A stretch of DNA of 64,000 bases. It comes from Acinetobacter puyangensis. GTDB taxonomy: Bacteria; Pseudomonadota; Gammaproteobacteria; Pseudomonadales; Moraxellaceae. The DNA lies in the NCBI RefSeq assembly GCF_900096995.1, contig NZ_OANT01000001.1:248001-312000 (forward strand). Reading direction: 5' to 3'. A model generated the notes under the pieces. It was not told the origin of the DNA, did no database searches, and saw nothing but the letters and a program-made list of their open reading frames with translations. Positions 44,972 through 55,587 of this stretch are shown here, in pieces. The position numbers and the translations under genes were made by a program. Positions within the stretch are counted from its first letter, which is position 1; every line of letters starts with the position of its first letter.

Positions 44972-45577
44972 ATGTCAATTTATATTCATTATGTGCCACT
45001 AAGTCTTATTCTTCCATCTTGGAAAATAAATCAGCGCATAACAATGATAGATCGGGAAGCTGTACGACATTATCGGTTACAGCAATTACAACAGATTGCT
45101 CCTGATCTGATACTGGATATTAATTCATATGGTAAACCGATTGCCAAAAATGAACCAAGTTTAAGTTTTAATCATTCCCATAGTCAAAAATACTATGCAT
45201 TGGCTTATAGTGAAGATGTACAAGATCTTGGGATTGATATTGAAGATTTTTCCCGTAACGTACGCATGCATGCTTTGGCGCAACATGCCTTTCATCCTGA
45301 TGAGATTGCATGCTGGCAAGCAATAGGCTTTGATCCTGCTTTCTGGTTTAAAGTCTGGACGATCAAGGAAGCGGTTTTAAAAGCCCATGGTTTGGGCATT
45401 CGGTTAAGTTTAAAAGATTTAAATAGTCATGCCCATCCAAGCTGGGATTTTGGCGTGGTTGATCACCCTGAACTGGGTCAATTTACCTATCAATGTTTGC
45501 AATTGCCAAACTCTATGTTAACCGTCGCTTATCGACAACAAGATCTAACGTTGCAGCCTTTGCATTTTTTTGGTTAA
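44972..45577 (+). CDS. 4'-phosphopantetheinyl transferase (Sfp type)
   Basis: This 201-residue transferase has LGIDIEDFSRN (Mg ligands Asp/Asp or Glu) and FKVWTIKEAVLKAHGLGI, the Sfp/AcpT signature pair, preceded by PSLSFNHSHS. It should activate the two cluster ACPs by adding the phosphopantetheine arm. Having its own transferase makes the cluster self-sufficient. It is convergent with secF. Confidence 0.9.
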   Translation: MSIYIHYVPLSLILPSWKINQRITMIDREAVRHYRLQQLQQIAPDLILDINSYGKPIAKNEPSLSFNHSHSQKYYALAYSEDVQDLGIDIEDFSRNVRMHALAQHAFHPDEIACWQAIGFDPAFWFKVWTIKEAVLKAHGLGIRLSLKDLNSHAHPSWDFGVVDHPELGQFTYQCLQLPNSMLTVAYRQQDLTLQPLHFFG

Positions 45578-45580
45578 AAA

Positions 45581-45602
45581 AATAGCGTCCGAAGACGCTA
45601 TT
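45581..45602 (-). terminator. Intrinsic terminator of the secDF operon
   Basis: AATAGCGTC (45581-45589) pairs with GACGCTATT (45594-45602) around CGAA. On the minus strand it runs into seven T, just past the secF stop. Confidence 0.85.
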
Positions 45603-45619
45603 GTGTAGATCGATTCAAC

Positions 45620-46597
45620 TTAGGGAATGTTTGCTTCTTCTTCATCAAATTCCGGTTTAACCTGAACGACAAAGTCCTGACGATTTAGACCTCGCCATAG
45701 GGCATAGGTGGTACCAATATAAATTGATGAGTAGGTACCGACAAAGACCCCAATAAACATGGCAATTGAGAACCAGTGTAAACCATCACCGCCTAATAAC
45801 ATCATGGCAACCACGACCAGTAATAGCGTCATGGAGGTATGAATGGTACGGCGTAATGTTTCGGTCAGGGAAATATCCACGACTTCACGCGGTGTCGCAC
45901 CACGGATTTTACGGAAATTTTCACGGATACGGTCTGAGACAACGATATTATCATTCAGTGAAAAACCAATAATCGCCAGCAATGCGGCCAATACGGTCAG
46001 GTCAAAAGGCCATTGGAAAAAGGCAAAGAAACCCAGTGTGACGATGATATCGTGGAACAGTGAAAGTACTGCGCCCACCGCCAGTTTAAACTCGAAGCGA
46101 ATGGTCACATAGATCAGCATTAACAATAATGCCAAAGCCACTGCACCAGCAGAACGCAGATAAAGTTCATTACCCACTTGCGAACCAACAGAATCGACCT
46201 TACTCACGGTCAGTTCATTATTGGGCATGGTTGCCGCTTGTTGAATATGTGCCTTTAAATTGTCGACTGATTCTTCCAGTGCAGGCATACGGATTAGCAA
46301 GTCACGCTCGCTTCCCAGATTCTGTACCACAGGATCGGTAAATCCTGCTTGAACCAGTGCTTTACTGACATCAGACTGTTTGACGGGCTGTGAATAATTT
46401 AACTCGGCAGAGACACCACCGGTAAAATCAAGTCCCAGATTTAGTCCTTTAGTGACCAGAAAGAAAATACTGGCCAAAGTTAAAATGATGGAGAAGATTG
46501 CCGCTGGTTTGGCAATCTTCATAAAGTCGATGACTTTCTCATCATCCGGACGACCATACTGCTTGTCTTTAGGTTGAGTCATTTCAGTGCTCATCAT
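45620..46597 (-). CDS. secF: Protein translocase subunit SecF
   Basis: This 325-residue inner-membrane protein has six transmembrane helices, with the first at about residues 33-52. Conserved segments are GLNLGLDFTGGV, the periplasmic P4-like domain, and ALLAIIGFSLNDNIVVSDRIREN. With SecD it uses the proton gradient to pull preproteins through SecYEG. It begins 7 bases after secD. An N-terminal extension (about 25 charged residues) precedes the first helix. Confidence 0.96.
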   Translation of the reverse strand: MMSTEMTQPKDKQYGRPDDEKVIDFMKIAKPAAIFSIILTLASIFFLVTKGLNLGLDFTGGVSAELNYSQPVKQSDVSKALVQAGFTDPVVQNLGSERDLLIRMPALEESVDNLKAHIQQAATMPNNELTVSKVDSVGSQVGNELYLRSAGAVALALLLMLIYVTIRFEFKLAVGAVLSLFHDIIVTLGFFAFFQWPFDLTVLAALLAIIGFSLNDNIVVSDRIRENFRKIRGATPREVVDISLTETLRRTIHTSMTLLLVVVAMMLLGGDGLHWFSIAMFIGVFVGTYSSIYIGTTYALWRGLNRQDFVVQVKPEFDEEEANIP

Positions 46598-46604
46598 GCT
46601 CTCC

Positions 46605-48512
46605 TTAAATGCTCAACTTTTGCAAGTTGCGACGTTTGCCATAGATAAGCTGTACGATCGCACGAGTCACGGTGATTGCAGTAAACATCGAGCAAACAAT
46701 ACCGATCATTAATGTCACAGCAAAGCCTTTAATCGGGCCTGTACCAATGGCGAACAGGATCAATGCAACAATAAATGTGGTCAAGTTCGAGTCAAAAATG
46801 GTGTTATAGGCACGATCATAACCTGCCACAATCGCCTGTTTGGGGGAGGCACCCCAGCGTATTTCTTCCCGTATTCGTTCACAGATCAGTACGTTGGCAT
46901 CAACCGCCATACCGATAGTAATCACGATCCCGGCAATCCCTGGCAAGGTCAATGCTGCGCCCATTAAGGACATGATCGCGAGAATCATGGCAAGGTTAAA
47001 GACCAGCGCAAAGTTGGCAATTAAACCGAATAAACGGAAGAACACCACCATCCAGATCGCCACCAGCAGGAAACCAATCTGGGTCGATAAAATACCTTTA
47101 TCGATATTTTCTTGTCCCAGACTTGGCCCAACCACACGTTCCTCAACAAAATACATCGGTGCAGCTAAAGCGCCGGCACGTAGCATCAAGGCAAGTTCAG
47201 AAGCTTCTTGTGGTGAATCTAGACCGGTGATACGGAACTGTGAACCCAATACCGCCTGAATGGTCGCAGCATTAATAATCACCGACTCGGTATAAGGTGT
47301 ACGGACTTCGGTTTGTGTTCCGGTTGCTGGATCATTGACATAGCTGATCCGTTGTTTATTTTCAATAAACAATACCGCCATACGTTTGCCAACAGCATTA
47401 CGTGTGGCATCTGCCATCATTTTGCCACCAGCAGCATCCAGTGTGATATTGACTTCTGCACCGCCGGAATCCTGACTAAAGCCAGAACGGGCATTTTGGA
47501 CACGTTCACCAGTTAAAATACGCTGACGTTGCAGCAGTAGTTTCTTACCGCTATTGATTTCCTGATAGTCAAAAAGTTCTGTACCGGCAGGAATCGGCTG
47601 ATCATTATATTGATAAGTATAAGGATTAACCACCTGATCATTCTGGTCGGATACCAGACGGAATTCAAGATTAGCAGTTCGTCCAAGCACACGTTTGGCT
47701 TCGGCAGTATCCTGTACACCCGGCAAGTCCACTACAATACGATTGCTACCCTGACGTTGTACCAATGCTTCGGCAACACCGAGTTCATTGATACGGTTAC
47801 GTAGGGTAGTCAGGTTTTGATCGACTGCATAGGATTCGATTTCCTGACGTTTGGCATCGCTATAGGACAGTCTAAGCACACTGCCATTATCGGTAGCAAG
47901 TGCTTGTTGTGTCCATTCATTGCCATTGCGACGTAGAAAATCCATCGCGGCCGTACGATCACTATTATTGGCAAAACGTACGGTAATGGTATTTGCAGTC
48001 AAGCTGAGCTGATTGAAGGGGATTTTATTTTCACGGAATTGACGACGAAGATCGGCAGCAGATGTTTCCATACGCTGGCTAATCGCTTTGTCCATATCCA
48101 CTTCAAGCAGGAAGTGTACACCACCACGCAAGTCCAGACCCAGTTTCATAGGTTTGGCACCCAGTTTTTGTAGCCATTCTGGTGTGGTTGGTGCAAGGTT
48201 AAGTGCCACCACATAATTGTCGCCGAGATTACGGCGCAATACATCCTGAGCTTTTAACTGAGTTTCAGCTTTATTGTCTGCCATACGCAATAATGCGGCA
48301 TTGTTGGTAAAGCTGTTGTTGTGGGTTGCAATATTGGCTTGCTGTAAAGCTTGTTCCGCTTTTTGTACAATTGAGTCATCAATTAGCGTACCGGCTTTTG
48401 CACCGGAGATCTGCACAGCGTGCTCATCCGGGTAAAGGCTGGGTAACGCATAGATCGTACTTAGCACTAATACAAAAATGATCAGCACATATTTCCATGC
48501 AGGGTAACGCAT
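46605..48512 (-). CDS. secD: Protein translocase subunit SecD
   Basis: This 635-residue inner-membrane protein has KLGLDLRGGVHFLLEVD after a first transmembrane helix and large periplasmic P1 domain. It carries the six-helix export block with LTLPGIAGIVITIGMAVDANVLICERIREE. It is the partner of SecF in the accessory Sec complex. Position in yajC-secD-secF is canonical. Confidence 0.97.
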   Translation of the reverse strand: MRYPAWKYVLIIFVLVLSTIYALPSLYPDEHAVQISGAKAGTLIDDSIVQKAEQALQQANIATHNNSFTNNAALLRMADNKAETQLKAQDVLRRNLGDNYVVALNLAPTTPEWLQKLGAKPMKLGLDLRGGVHFLLEVDMDKAISQRMETSAADLRRQFRENKIPFNQLSLTANTITVRFANNSDRTAAMDFLRRNGNEWTQQALATDNGSVLRLSYSDAKRQEIESYAVDQNLTTLRNRINELGVAEALVQRQGSNRIVVDLPGVQDTAEAKRVLGRTANLEFRLVSDQNDQVVNPYTYQYNDQPIPAGTELFDYQEINSGKKLLLQRQRILTGERVQNARSGFSQDSGGAEVNITLDAAGGKMMADATRNAVGKRMAVLFIENKQRISYVNDPATGTQTEVRTPYTESVIINAATIQAVLGSQFRITGLDSPQEASELALMLRAGALAAPMYFVEERVVGPSLGQENIDKGILSTQIGFLLVAIWMVVFFRLFGLIANFALVFNLAMILAIMSLMGAALTLPGIAGIVITIGMAVDANVLICERIREEIRWGASPKQAIVAGYDRAYNTIFDSNLTTFIVALILFAIGTGPIKGFAVTLMIGIVCSMFTAITVTRAIVQLIYGKRRNLQKLSI

Positions 48513-48537
48513 TCTATATTCTTCTTAAAATGAAAAG

Positions 48538-48553
48538 CCGTGCTTTCGCACGG
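48538..48553 (-). terminator. Hairpin between yajC and secD
   Basis: CCGTGC (48538-48543) pairs with GCACGG (48548-48553). On the minus strand a CTTTTCATTTT tract follows. It may partly terminate transcription or stabilise the yajC message within the operon. Confidence 0.4.
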
Positions 48554-48561
48554 ACTTGATA

Positions 48562-48888
48562 TTAAAGATTATTGAGTGTGCCTTCGGGTAATACGGAGAT
48601 TACCGATGCACGCTGAATTTTGACTTCGTTGCCACGGCTAAGTTCAACCACTGCATAGTCACCATCAATTTTGATAATACGACCCATCAAACCGCCTGCA
48701 AAAACCACTTCACTGCCTTCAGACAGACTTTCAACCAAAGCACGGTGTTCTTTGACACGTTTTGATTGTGGACGAATCAACAAAAAATAGAAAATAGCAA
48801 TCATCACCACGATCATGATGAGTGACATATACGGGCTCTGAGCTTGAGCACCTTCAGCTGCATAAGCTGTAGAAATAAATAAACTCAT
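48562..48888 (-). CDS. yajC: Preprotein translocase accessory subunit YajC
   Basis: This 108-residue protein has a single membrane segment (about residues 20-40, MSLIMIVVMIAIFYFLLIRPQ), then RPQSKRVKEHRALVESLSEGSEVVFAGGLMGRI. It associates with SecDF. The gene lies between tgt and secD as usual. Confidence 0.95.
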   Translation of the reverse strand: MSLFISTAYAAEGAQAQSPYMSLIMIVVMIAIFYFLLIRPQSKRVKEHRALVESLSEGSEVVFAGGLMGRIIKIDGDYAVVELSRGNEVKIQRASVISVLPEGTLNNL

Positions 48889-48975
48889 GTATCTTTCCTA
48901 ATAACGCAAATGAATTAAAACGTACAATTAAAATTTATAAAAACGCTGCACAGCAATTTACCTTGTATTGGGCAA

Positions 48976-50169
<1,194 letters not shown>

Positions 50170-50367
50170 TTAGCCAGAAGTGCCAGTTTTAATGCAGTTT
50201 CCATACAAAAAAATGTATTGGGATATGTTAATTTAATCAATAGAATGACTAAGCTGGGATGTAATACCATGCAATATAACAACAGGACAAAGTGTGCAAA
50301 AGATGGCTTAAAGATAGACCAATTTAAAAAACGGATCATGATGCGGATATCAGCGGAAAAGAGATAG

Positions 50368-50934
50368 ATGAAAAAACTGATTATTTTAGTGGCGATATCG
50401 ATTGTTGCAGTGTTACTTGTGCTGCGATTCAATCAATTTATGCCGAGTCCGACAACCGAGAAAACAGCAATACAACCCGTAGATTGGCAACAAGTTGTGG
50501 TTGATAAGGTTGAAGTCTATAAATCCAGACGGGAACTTAAGCTATTACAGCAAGGGCAAGTGATAAAAACCTATAAAATGCGTTTGGGCTTTGAACCAGT
50601 GGGTCATAAAACTACAGAAGGCGATGGTAAAACACCTGAGGGCCTATATCGACTAGATTGGCGTAATCCTAACAGCCAGTTTTATAAATCCCTGCATATT
50701 TCTTATCCCAATGCACAAGACCAAGCACAGGCTAAGGCTCGAGGTGTGAGTGCAGGCGGTGATGTCATGATCCATGGCTCAATGAAATCTTTGGGCGGTG
50801 CCAAAGGTCAGCCGCTTTATCATTACTTGCCAGCCAAAGACTGGACATGGGGCTGTATTGCGGTGTCCAATGAAGATATGGATGAATTATGGGCGCAGAT
50901 TAAAAATAACACACCCATAGAAATTTTTCCTTAA
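50368..50934 (+). CDS. L,D-transpeptidase (YkuD family)
   Basis: This 188-residue protein has an N-terminal signal anchor (residues about 4-22) and the YkuD catalytic motif: the His in DVMIHGSMKSLG and the Cys in WTWGCIAVSN. Earlier family segments are KVEVYKSRRELKLLQQGQVIKTYKMRLGF and TTEGDGKTPEGLY. Members form 3-3 crosslinks in peptidoglycan or attach lipoproteins to it. It starts between tgt and the DyP gene, on the opposite strand to both. Confidence 0.9.
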   Translation: MKKLIILVAISIVAVLLVLRFNQFMPSPTTEKTAIQPVDWQQVVVDKVEVYKSRRELKLLQQGQVIKTYKMRLGFEPVGHKTTEGDGKTPEGLYRLDWRNPNSQFYKSLHISYPNAQDQAQAKARGVSAGGDVMIHGSMKSLGGAKGQPLYHYLPAKDWTWGCIAVSNEDMDELWAQIKNNTPIEIFP

Positions 50935-50988
50935 GCTATGGGTGTTTTAGATCATGAATATTTAAAAGCAGGTTGAATAATCAATCAC

Positions 50989-51242
50989 ACGTTATGTGTT
51001 AATCTCAACTTTAATTCATTATCAACCGATTAATAAATAACCTAAAATTGTTAATTTTACACAAATATTGCTCGCCTCACCGCCTTTGGCGGCTCGGCGA
51101 GGGGGGCTTGTGGGGGCGTACGCCCCCAACTTCCCTCGCAATTTTGGTTGCCTACGGCAACCAAAATTGCAAAAACATAAGGTTATTAGTGAAAAATGAT
51201 ATTCTTAAATAAGTTGAGATTGGCGTACGTTATGTGTTAATC
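50989..51242. repeat. Hairpin-rich repeat element with flanking 16-bp direct repeats
   Basis: ACGTTATGTGTTAATC occurs at 50989-51004 and 51227-51242. Inside is a terminal inverted repeat: AATCTCAACTT at 51001-51011 and AAGTTGAGATT at 51211-51221. The centre holds three strong stems: CTCGCC/GGCGAG with an inner CCGCC/GGCGG (51071-51101); the perfect palindrome TGGGGGCGTACGCCCCCA (51111-51128); and GCAATTTTGGTTGCC/GGCAACCAAAATTGC (51138-51170). Its G+C content is far above its surroundings. The right direct repeat supplies the stop codon of the DyP gene. It contains no gene. Confidence 0.65.
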
Positions 51243-52178
51243 ATCACCCAGATCATCAAGGAAATCATAAGTCGGGACAAAGAATAAACAGCCTGAAATC
51301 GGCGTGCTAAAATCCAGTAAGCGATCGGTAAAGCCTTCTTCGTTGCCACTAAACATGTTTTTTAGCATGGTATGTGTGACACTAAAACTTTTGGCATAGC
51401 CAATAAAGTAAGTGCCATATTCATTGCTTGAAGGTTTGGCAAAGGCCACATTGGCACGCAGGATTTTGAGTTCGTTACCATCAGCATCGTGAGCTTTACT
51501 GACATTATTATGGGCAGTTTTTGGTTTTTCTTCATCACTGAGTTCAATATCATCAAACTTGCGTCGACCAATCACTTTTTCCTGTTCTTCGGTAGAAAGG
51601 GCACGCCATTTTTCCATATCGTGTAAATATTTCTGGGTAAAGGCATAACTGCCATGCTTAAACTCAGGATCTTCATCACCCACCAATGCATAATCGGCGG
51701 CAATTTCACTTTCCGGATTTTCTGTCCCATCCACAAAACCAATAATGGCACGACCATCCAGATATCTAAAACCATGCGTTTCATCTACTGCGCTTGTTGC
51801 ATCATGCAATTGCTGATGAATGATTGAGGCCAGCTCAAAACAAATGTCCTGACTATCGGCGCGTACATGAAAAAATAAATCGCCCGCAGTGGAGACTGCC
51901 ACATATTTTTTGCCACGAATTTCTTGAAATGTTGCCAGTTCTTTCGGTTTCGGCTGATTCGGGAATAATCGGTCCCATGCATCTGAACCAAAACCCATCA
52001 CTGCATTAAAATGACTCTGTGGAAAACGCTTGCCCAGACTCCGCACGATGGCAGTAAATCCTGCTGCAAAGTCAATCACGCTGTCAAGCGCATCCTGATT
52101 TTGATTAATGGTCAAAATCATAAAAAGTGCATTTTCACCTGGAGGATTTGTAACTGGCTGGATTCTTTCACTTGGCAT
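51237..52178 (-). CDS. DyP-type heme peroxidase
   Basis: This 313-residue dye-decolourising peroxidase (YfeX-like group) has the GFVDGTENPE motif (GXXDG with the catalytic Asp), and RGKKYVAVSTAGDLFFHVRAD. The Arg/His region AFAKPSSNEYGTYFIGYAKS and the distal tail FFVPTYDFLDDLGDD are also typical. DyPs oxidise dyes and porphyrins and may act on heme. No signal peptide and no encapsulin gene are near. Its TAA stop lies within the flanking repeat. Confidence 0.92.
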   Translation of the reverse strand: MPSERIQPVTNPPGENALFMILTINQNQDALDSVIDFAAGFTAIVRSLGKRFPQSHFNAVMGFGSDAWDRLFPNQPKPKELATFQEIRGKKYVAVSTAGDLFFHVRADSQDICFELASIIHQQLHDATSAVDETHGFRYLDGRAIIGFVDGTENPESEIAADYALVGDEDPEFKHGSYAFTQKYLHDMEKWRALSTEEQEKVIGRRKFDDIELSDEEKPKTAHNNVSKAHDADGNELKILRANVAFAKPSSNEYGTYFIGYAKSFSVTHTMLKNMFSGNEEGFTDRLLDFSTPISGCLFFVPTYDFLDDLGDD

Positions 52179-52345
52179 AGTTTATCTCTCTAAGTTCTTA
52201 AATTGTGGTCGCTTAGGCTGTTCAGCATATTCTACAATGATCATATTAATCAATAAAACCGGATATTGCGCTGACAATTTTAAAATCTGGTGATGGTGTC
52301 TTTATTTTATCGCAAGACTGACAATCAACTTTTTAAATCCTTATT

Positions 52346-52918
52346 TTAGCCATGAAAATTAGGCTTATAGTCAAAACCGTTATTCATTACGTGATCCTGA
52401 AAAGGTTTTAACGCTTTACGATTTAAGGTCAGACCATTGACCACATTGTTTGGGAAAATCTGGATACTGTTATTAAAGTGCTCGACATTACGATTAAAAA
52501 TACTGATGGCAGCCCCAACATTTTCATTTTGTTCGGTAATTTCATGCATTAGTTTTTGATAAATTTCGTTGGCCTTGAGTTCCGGATAGGCCTCGACCTG
52601 TACATGAATGCCTTTGAGTAACTGTGAGGTTTGCTGTTCAATTTGTTCTAATTGGCGTACATCCTGTTTATCGCTGTTTAAATTCAGGATGTTTTGTCTT
52701 AAGGCGCTAATTTGTGTCATGGTGGTTTGTTCAAACTCGCCATAACGATCAATCAGCGGTTGGAGATCATCGAGTATTTTGACTTTCTGACGTTCAAAAC
52801 TGGCAACATCTGCCCAGGCACGTTTGGTTGCATTTTCATTTTTGACAATGTTATTGCGAATCATGATAAAGATCACCACAATGAGTATGATGATGATCAA
52901 GAAAATTAACGTCCCCAT
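52346..52918 (-). CDS. LemA-family protein
   Basis: This 190-residue protein has an N-terminal membrane helix (about residues 3-22, with a short periplasmic or extracellular tail). LemA-type coiled-coil helices follow: NATKRAWADVASFERQK, LQPLIDRYGEFEQTTMTQISALR, IFNRNVEHFNNSIQIFPNNVV. Function is unknown. The ATG at 52918 sits behind GGGGGAG; an upstream in-frame start is less likely. The adjacent membrane-protein gene on the same strand is a probable partner. Confidence 0.9.
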   Translation of the reverse strand: MGTLIFLIIIILIVVIFIMIRNNIVKNENATKRAWADVASFERQKVKILDDLQPLIDRYGEFEQTTMTQISALRQNILNLNSDKQDVRQLEQIEQQTSQLLKGIHVQVEAYPELKANEIYQKLMHEITEQNENVGAAISIFNRNVEHFNNSIQIFPNNVVNGLTLNRKALKPFQDHVMNNGFDYKPNFHG

Positions 52919-53027
52919 AACCACTCCCCCAATATTATCCAAATTTGAACATCTATAAATTTAAAGAAACAACAATTCGGTATTCCCGTTATGATCAAGT
53001 GTTTCCTTTGGTGTCAACAAACCCCAG

Positions 53028-54083
53028 TTAATGTAGCAAATTCTCATCTCTAAAACTACGAATGATTGCGGTTAAATCACGCTGCATTTGTTCATAATGA
53101 GGGGCTTGCAATGTTCTTAAATAGCCGCGTAATTGGGAAACATCGGTAATATTTTTTGCAGGTTTTTTACATTCAAAAATATTTTGTAGGCTGAGATAAC
53201 AAAAGGCTTGCATTTGCTCATGAAAGACCAGTCTGCCTTTCATATGCTGTAAATGATTGGCTAGGGTTAAGGTTCGTATTGGACTTAAATTTTTTGCCAT
53301 TTCAAACTCCTGTTGACCATACAGGTAAAATCTTTGGTTAAACTGAATGTCACTACTGGTCCAACGTACCGGATAACGCTCATAATTGACATTTTCACTA
53401 CTAATGACCAGAGCTAACGCTGGCATATCAAATACACATGCACCCCAGCGTGGCGTCTCGATTATTTTACGAATTTCCTCACCTTTTTGATTGCGAACAA
53501 CAATCTCAGAAACCGCAATATAATGTAATAGTAGAACAGGGTAGTCATGCCCATCGATATGCCAGTGTGTTGCAGCATATTGTGCAATTTCATTGCCAGC
53601 GTTGCCTTCATTTAAACAAGGGAACCCTTGAGTGACCTTTGCTAGCATATAGGCTTGGTTCATTGCAATGTTTTGATCAATCGTTGGGAATTCTGAAAAC
53701 TTGATTTCATATTGGGACTGAAAAACGCTGTCCTGAAGTAGATTGATCACATCCTCGACTTCACTTTGTTTATCAATCGACAGCAGGGCATAGGTAGCGA
53801 GAAAAATTCCCACAATCCAACATAATAGTAATGGAAGACCAGTCTGGTAGAGGTACAGTGTTGAACCAACCAGTAGTAATATACTGATCCCTAATAGTAA
53901 ATAGCTAAAAGTATTGTTGTAGCGTAGAGAAATGGATAAGCGCCAAGGATGCAGCGCATCCAGTACTTCCTGTTTGGAAGGATTTGACAGGGCAATATTG
54001 CGTAAGCGATGAATATTATTCCAGACTTTTTTATTCATACGCTGGTGAAAGTGTCGGCGTTCCTGCAAATGTTCTAATGGCAT
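53028..54083 (-). CDS. Unknown membrane protein associated with LemA
   Basis: This 351-residue protein has two closely spaced membrane helices (about residues 60-100: YLLLGISILLLVGSTLYLY and LLLCWIVGIFLATYALL) and a large soluble C-terminal region without a recognised motif. A DUF3137-like pairing with LemA is common elsewhere, but I cannot confirm that domain here. It lies between queA and lemA, 20 bases from queA, all on the minus strand. Confidence 0.7.
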   Translation of the reverse strand: MPLEHLQERRHFHQRMNKKVWNNIHRLRNIALSNPSKQEVLDALHPWRLSISLRYNNTFSYLLLGISILLLVGSTLYLYQTGLPLLLCWIVGIFLATYALLSIDKQSEVEDVINLLQDSVFQSQYEIKFSEFPTIDQNIAMNQAYMLAKVTQGFPCLNEGNAGNEIAQYAATHWHIDGHDYPVLLLHYIAVSEIVVRNQKGEEIRKIIETPRWGACVFDMPALALVISSENVNYERYPVRWTSSDIQFNQRFYLYGQQEFEMAKNLSPIRTLTLANHLQHMKGRLVFHEQMQAFCYLSLQNIFECKKPAKNITDVSQLRGYLRTLQAPHYEQMQRDLTAIIRSFRDENLLH

Positions 54084-54103
54084 AATTGATCTTCATTGTA
54101 TAT

Positions 54104-55144
54104 TTATGCGCGTTGTAGGCGATCTATCAGCATTGCATCACCATAACTGAAGAAGCGATATCGCTGTGCGACAGCATGCTGATAGGCATTCAGGATATTG
54201 TCACGATTTGATAAGGCAGATACAAGCATCAACAGCGTTGATTCAGGTAAATGAAAATTGGTAATCAAATGATCCACCACTTTAAAATCATATCCTGGGT
54301 AAATAAAAATTTGAGTGTCACCGGACCACGCAGCGAGTTTTCCATTGTGCGCCTTTGCCGCACTTTCAAGCGCACGTGTTGCTGTAGTCCCGACGGCAAT
54401 CACTTTATTACCACGAGATTTGGCTGCCAAAATCGCATCAACTGTACTTGCGGGGACTTCGCACCATTCCGAATGCATGACATGATTTTCAATATTATCG
54501 ACCCGAACCGGTAAAAACGTGCCTGCGCCTACATGTAAAGTCACGAAATGTTCGCAAATCCCTTTGTCTTGTAATTGTTTTAATAATTTTTGGTCAAAGT
54601 GCAAACTGGCAGTAGGTGCGGCAACACTGGCCAGTTTATTGGGATCGTGAAAAACAGTCTGGTAACGCTCGGTATCAATCGCTTCTGCTTCACGATTAAA
54701 ATAAGGCGGAATCGGCAATTGTCCATATTGCTCCAACACCTCAAGCACAGATTGAGAAAACTCAACAATAAATAAATTTTCATGCCGACCCTGCACCTTG
54801 GCTGGAATAAGCTCTGGTCCGATAAAAATTTCCGTACCTGCTTTTGGTGCATTGCTGGCTTTAATATGACAATAGGCTGTGCTCGGCGAGGTTAAACGTT
54901 CAACCAAAACTTCAATGGCACCGCCAGATGCACGTTTACCTTTTAAACGGGCTTTCATCACTTTGGTATCATTGAGAATCAGCACATCACCTGCATCGAG
55001 TAAATCTAGCAGATCGGTAAAATGCTGATCATGAAATTGTCCCTGAGCATCCAGATGTAATAAACGGGAAGCACTGCGTTCTGCCAAAGGATAATGTGCG
55101 ATGAGTTCTTCGGGTAAATGGTAACTAAAGTCGGAAAGTTGCAT
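54104..55144 (-). CDS. queA: S-adenosylmethionine:tRNA ribosyltransferase-isomerase
   Basis: This 346-residue enzyme makes epoxyqueuosine from preQ1-34 tRNA. Family segments are [39 protein letters not shown] and [11 protein letters not shown]. Assignment is certain. In most gamma-proteobacteria it directly precedes tgt; here four genes and a repeat intervene. Confidence 0.96.
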   Translation of the reverse strand: MQLSDFSYHLPEELIAHYPLAERSASRLLHLDAQGQFHDQHFTDLLDLLDAGDVLILNDTKVMKARLKGKRASGGAIEVLVERLTSPSTAYCHIKASNAPKAGTEIFIGPELIPAKVQGRHENLFIVEFSQSVLEVLEQYGQLPIPPYFNREAEAIDTERYQTVFHDPNKLASVAAPTASLHFDQKLLKQLQDKGICEHFVTLHVGAGTFLPVRVDNIENHVMHSEWCEVPASTVDAILAAKSRGNKVIAVGTTATRALESAAKAHNGKLAAWSGDTQIFIYPGYDFKVVDHLITNFHLPESTLLMLVSALSNRDNILNAYQHAVAQRYRFFSYGDAMLIDRLQRA

Positions 55145-55283
55145 GTGACGCTAATATGGATAAAAAGACCGGACTATTATAGCGACTTTCTTGCATCATC
55201 GGGTAAAGTCGTATAAATGATCGGCGATAAGTCCATGATTTATGATAATTGTTGTAAAAATAAGCAATAGCATTATCTAGATA

Positions 55284-55311
55284 TTGACAACATCAAAGAA
55301 CAGCGTATTAT
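55284..55311 (+). promoter_or_regulatory. Promoter of tRNA-Leu
   Basis: TTGACA (55284-55289) and TATTAT (55306-55311) are 16 bp apart, placing the transcription start a few bases before the tRNA at 55332. Confidence 0.75.
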
Positions 55312-55331
55312 GTGCAACACATTCCTACCTT

Positions 55332-55418
55332 CCCGAGGTGGTGAAATTGGTAGACGCGGTGGACTCAAAATCCACTGTCAGCGATGACGTGTCGGTTCGA
55401 GTCCGACCCTCGGGACCA
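55332..55418 (+). tRNA. tRNA-Leu (anticodon CAA)
   Basis: This 87-nt class II tRNA has a 7-bp acceptor stem (CCCGAGG with CCTCGGG), discriminator A and encoded CCA. The D-loop contains GGTAGAC. The anticodon loop is CTCAAAA (anticodon CAA), and the variable arm is long (TGTCAGCGATGACGT). The T-loop reads GTTCGAGTC. It decodes UUG. An integrase remnant lies about 170 bp downstream. Confidence 0.93.
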
Positions 55419-55442
55419 CTAGGAATAAACAGTTTATTACGC

Positions 55443-55482
55443 AAAACCCCGAAGCCTTGATATATAAAGGCTTCGGGGTTTT
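55443..55482 (+). terminator. Intrinsic terminator after tRNA-Leu
   Basis: AAAACCCCGAAGCCTT (55443-55458) pairs perfectly with AAGGCTTCGGGGTTTT (55467-55482). Confidence 0.9.
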
Positions 55483-55510
55483 GTCGTTTTAGGGGTTTCG
55501 GTTTTTTTCG

Positions 55511-55559
55511 GGTATTTTTAGGTATATTTCGGTATGTATCTCCACCCGATCTCCACCCG
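55511..55559 (+). repeat. Short direct repeats before the integrase remnant
   Basis: Three 10-bp units at exact helical spacing, GGTATTTTTA, GGTATATTTC and GGTATGTATC (55511-55540), run into a tandem ATCTCCACCCG pair (55538-55559). Such repeats upstream of a tyrosine recombinase gene can be arm-type binding sites. No function is shown here. Confidence 0.5.
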
Positions 55560-55587
55560 TTACACCTGGTTAATTGGAGCTGGTTTT

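Noticed and set aside
46840..47259. 139-codon plus-strand frame opposite secD
   Set aside because: Shadow of secD codon bias; no start signal or family resemblance.
51237..52178. DyP peroxidase as encapsulin cargo
   Set aside because: No encapsulin shell gene is nearby and no clear C-terminal targeting extension is seen.
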